NCBI GenBank assembly: GCA_013286985.1 | Contig: JABDEQ010000118.1 | Span: forward strand, 1-5,762 | DNA length: 5,762 nucleotides | DNA from: Bacteroidota bacterium | Lineage (GTDB): Bacteria; Bacteroidota; Bacteroidia; Sphingobacteriales; Sphingobacteriaceae | Direction: 5' to 3' | Notes under the pieces: generated by a model | What the model saw: only the letters and a program-made list of their open reading frames with translations | What the model was told of the DNA's origin: nothing | The model's database searches: none | Part shown: piece by piece, positions 5,564-5,762 of the stretch | Layout: every line of letters starts with the position of its first letter | Position numbering within the stretch: the first letter of the stretch is position 1 | Program-made: the position numbers and the translations under genes

Positions 5564-5762
5564 GAACCGGCCAATTTCTCAATTCTGAAATAAGCAAGCT
5601 CTTCGCCGTCTCTTTTAAAATTGGCCATCCGTTTTAAACCAGCTTTTTCAAGCACTTTTTGCGAGCCGGTGTTTTCAAGCGTGGTTACGGCAACAATTTC
5701 ATGAGCGCCGGTGTGCGTAAATCCGTAAGCTACCATTATATGGGCCATTTCGCTTGCTATTC
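5560..5762 (-). CDS. GNAT-family N-acetyltransferase, C-terminal part only
   Basis: The frame stays open to the right edge, so the ATG at 5746-5748 is internal (I-A-S-E precedes it) and the N-terminal part lies outside. The 66 visible residues match the end of GNAT acetyltransferases of the RimJ/RimL type: an amphipathic helix (EMAHIMVAYGF), strand HEIVAVTTL, then ENTGSQKVLEKAGLKR, where the E-N-x-x-S-x-x-V-L-E-K-x-G core is the family's motif B near acetyl-CoA. The R/Q-x-x-G-x-G/A phosphate loop is not in the window. It would transfer an acetyl group to an amine of a protein or small molecule; the substrate is unknown. Its base composition is closer to fumC than to the adjacent sulfotransferase genes. 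Confidence 0.88.
   Translation of the reverse strand, partial: IASEMAHIMVAYGFTHTGAHEIVAVTTLENTGSQKVLEKAGLKRMANFKRDGEELAYFRIEKLAGS

Noticed and set aside
1..5762. CRISPR array, tRNA, rRNA, transposase or integrase
   Set aside because: No spaced direct repeats, tRNA cloverleaf, rRNA stretch or DDE/recombinase protein motif was seen on either strand.

Overview
The window looks like chromosomal DNA from a Bacteroidota species, most likely a Sphingobacteriaceae member of the Mucilaginibacter/Pedobacter kind. This rests on protein style, weak or absent Shine-Dalgarno sites, a cluster-forming S1/P1 nuclease, and the kind of intergenic hairpin and GCTTTCA-type simple repeat I associate with that clade. 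The genus is an inference; no rRNA or marker gene is present to settle it.

Layout on the + strand: (1) the C-terminal two thirds of class II fumarase FumC, cut by the left edge (2-973). (2) A perfect 11-bp hairpin (993-1017). (3) A two-gene unit made of a Cys-rich, possibly lipid-anchored secreted protein of unknown function (1039-1563) and a secreted S1/P1-type zinc nuclease (1565-2356), separated by one base. The signal peptide of the first is written in a heptanucleotide tandem repeat. (4) A second strong hairpin (2397-2425). (5) A low-molecular-weight protein tyrosine phosphatase (2442-2876). (6) A 138-bp spacer, then an AT-rich block holding a 65-residue membrane protein (3015-3212), a cytoplasmic PAPS-type sulfotransferase (3251-4285) and a membrane-anchored arylsulfotransferase-like beta-propeller protein (4301-5563). 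On the - strand the 3' part of a GNAT acetyltransferase (5560-5762) runs in from the right edge and converges on the last gene, with overlapping stop codons.

How the genes may work together: fumarase is TCA-cycle housekeeping and the phosphatase is probably independent signalling. The nuclease and its Cys-rich partner look like an exported pair. The most interesting part is the AT-rich block. It puts two mechanistically different sulfotransferase types, one expected in the cytoplasm and one beyond the inner membrane, next to a tiny one-helix membrane protein, and suggests a small sulfation module of unknown substrate. None of the genes is new at family level; the novelty candidates are this module and the three-frame-open heptamer repeat.
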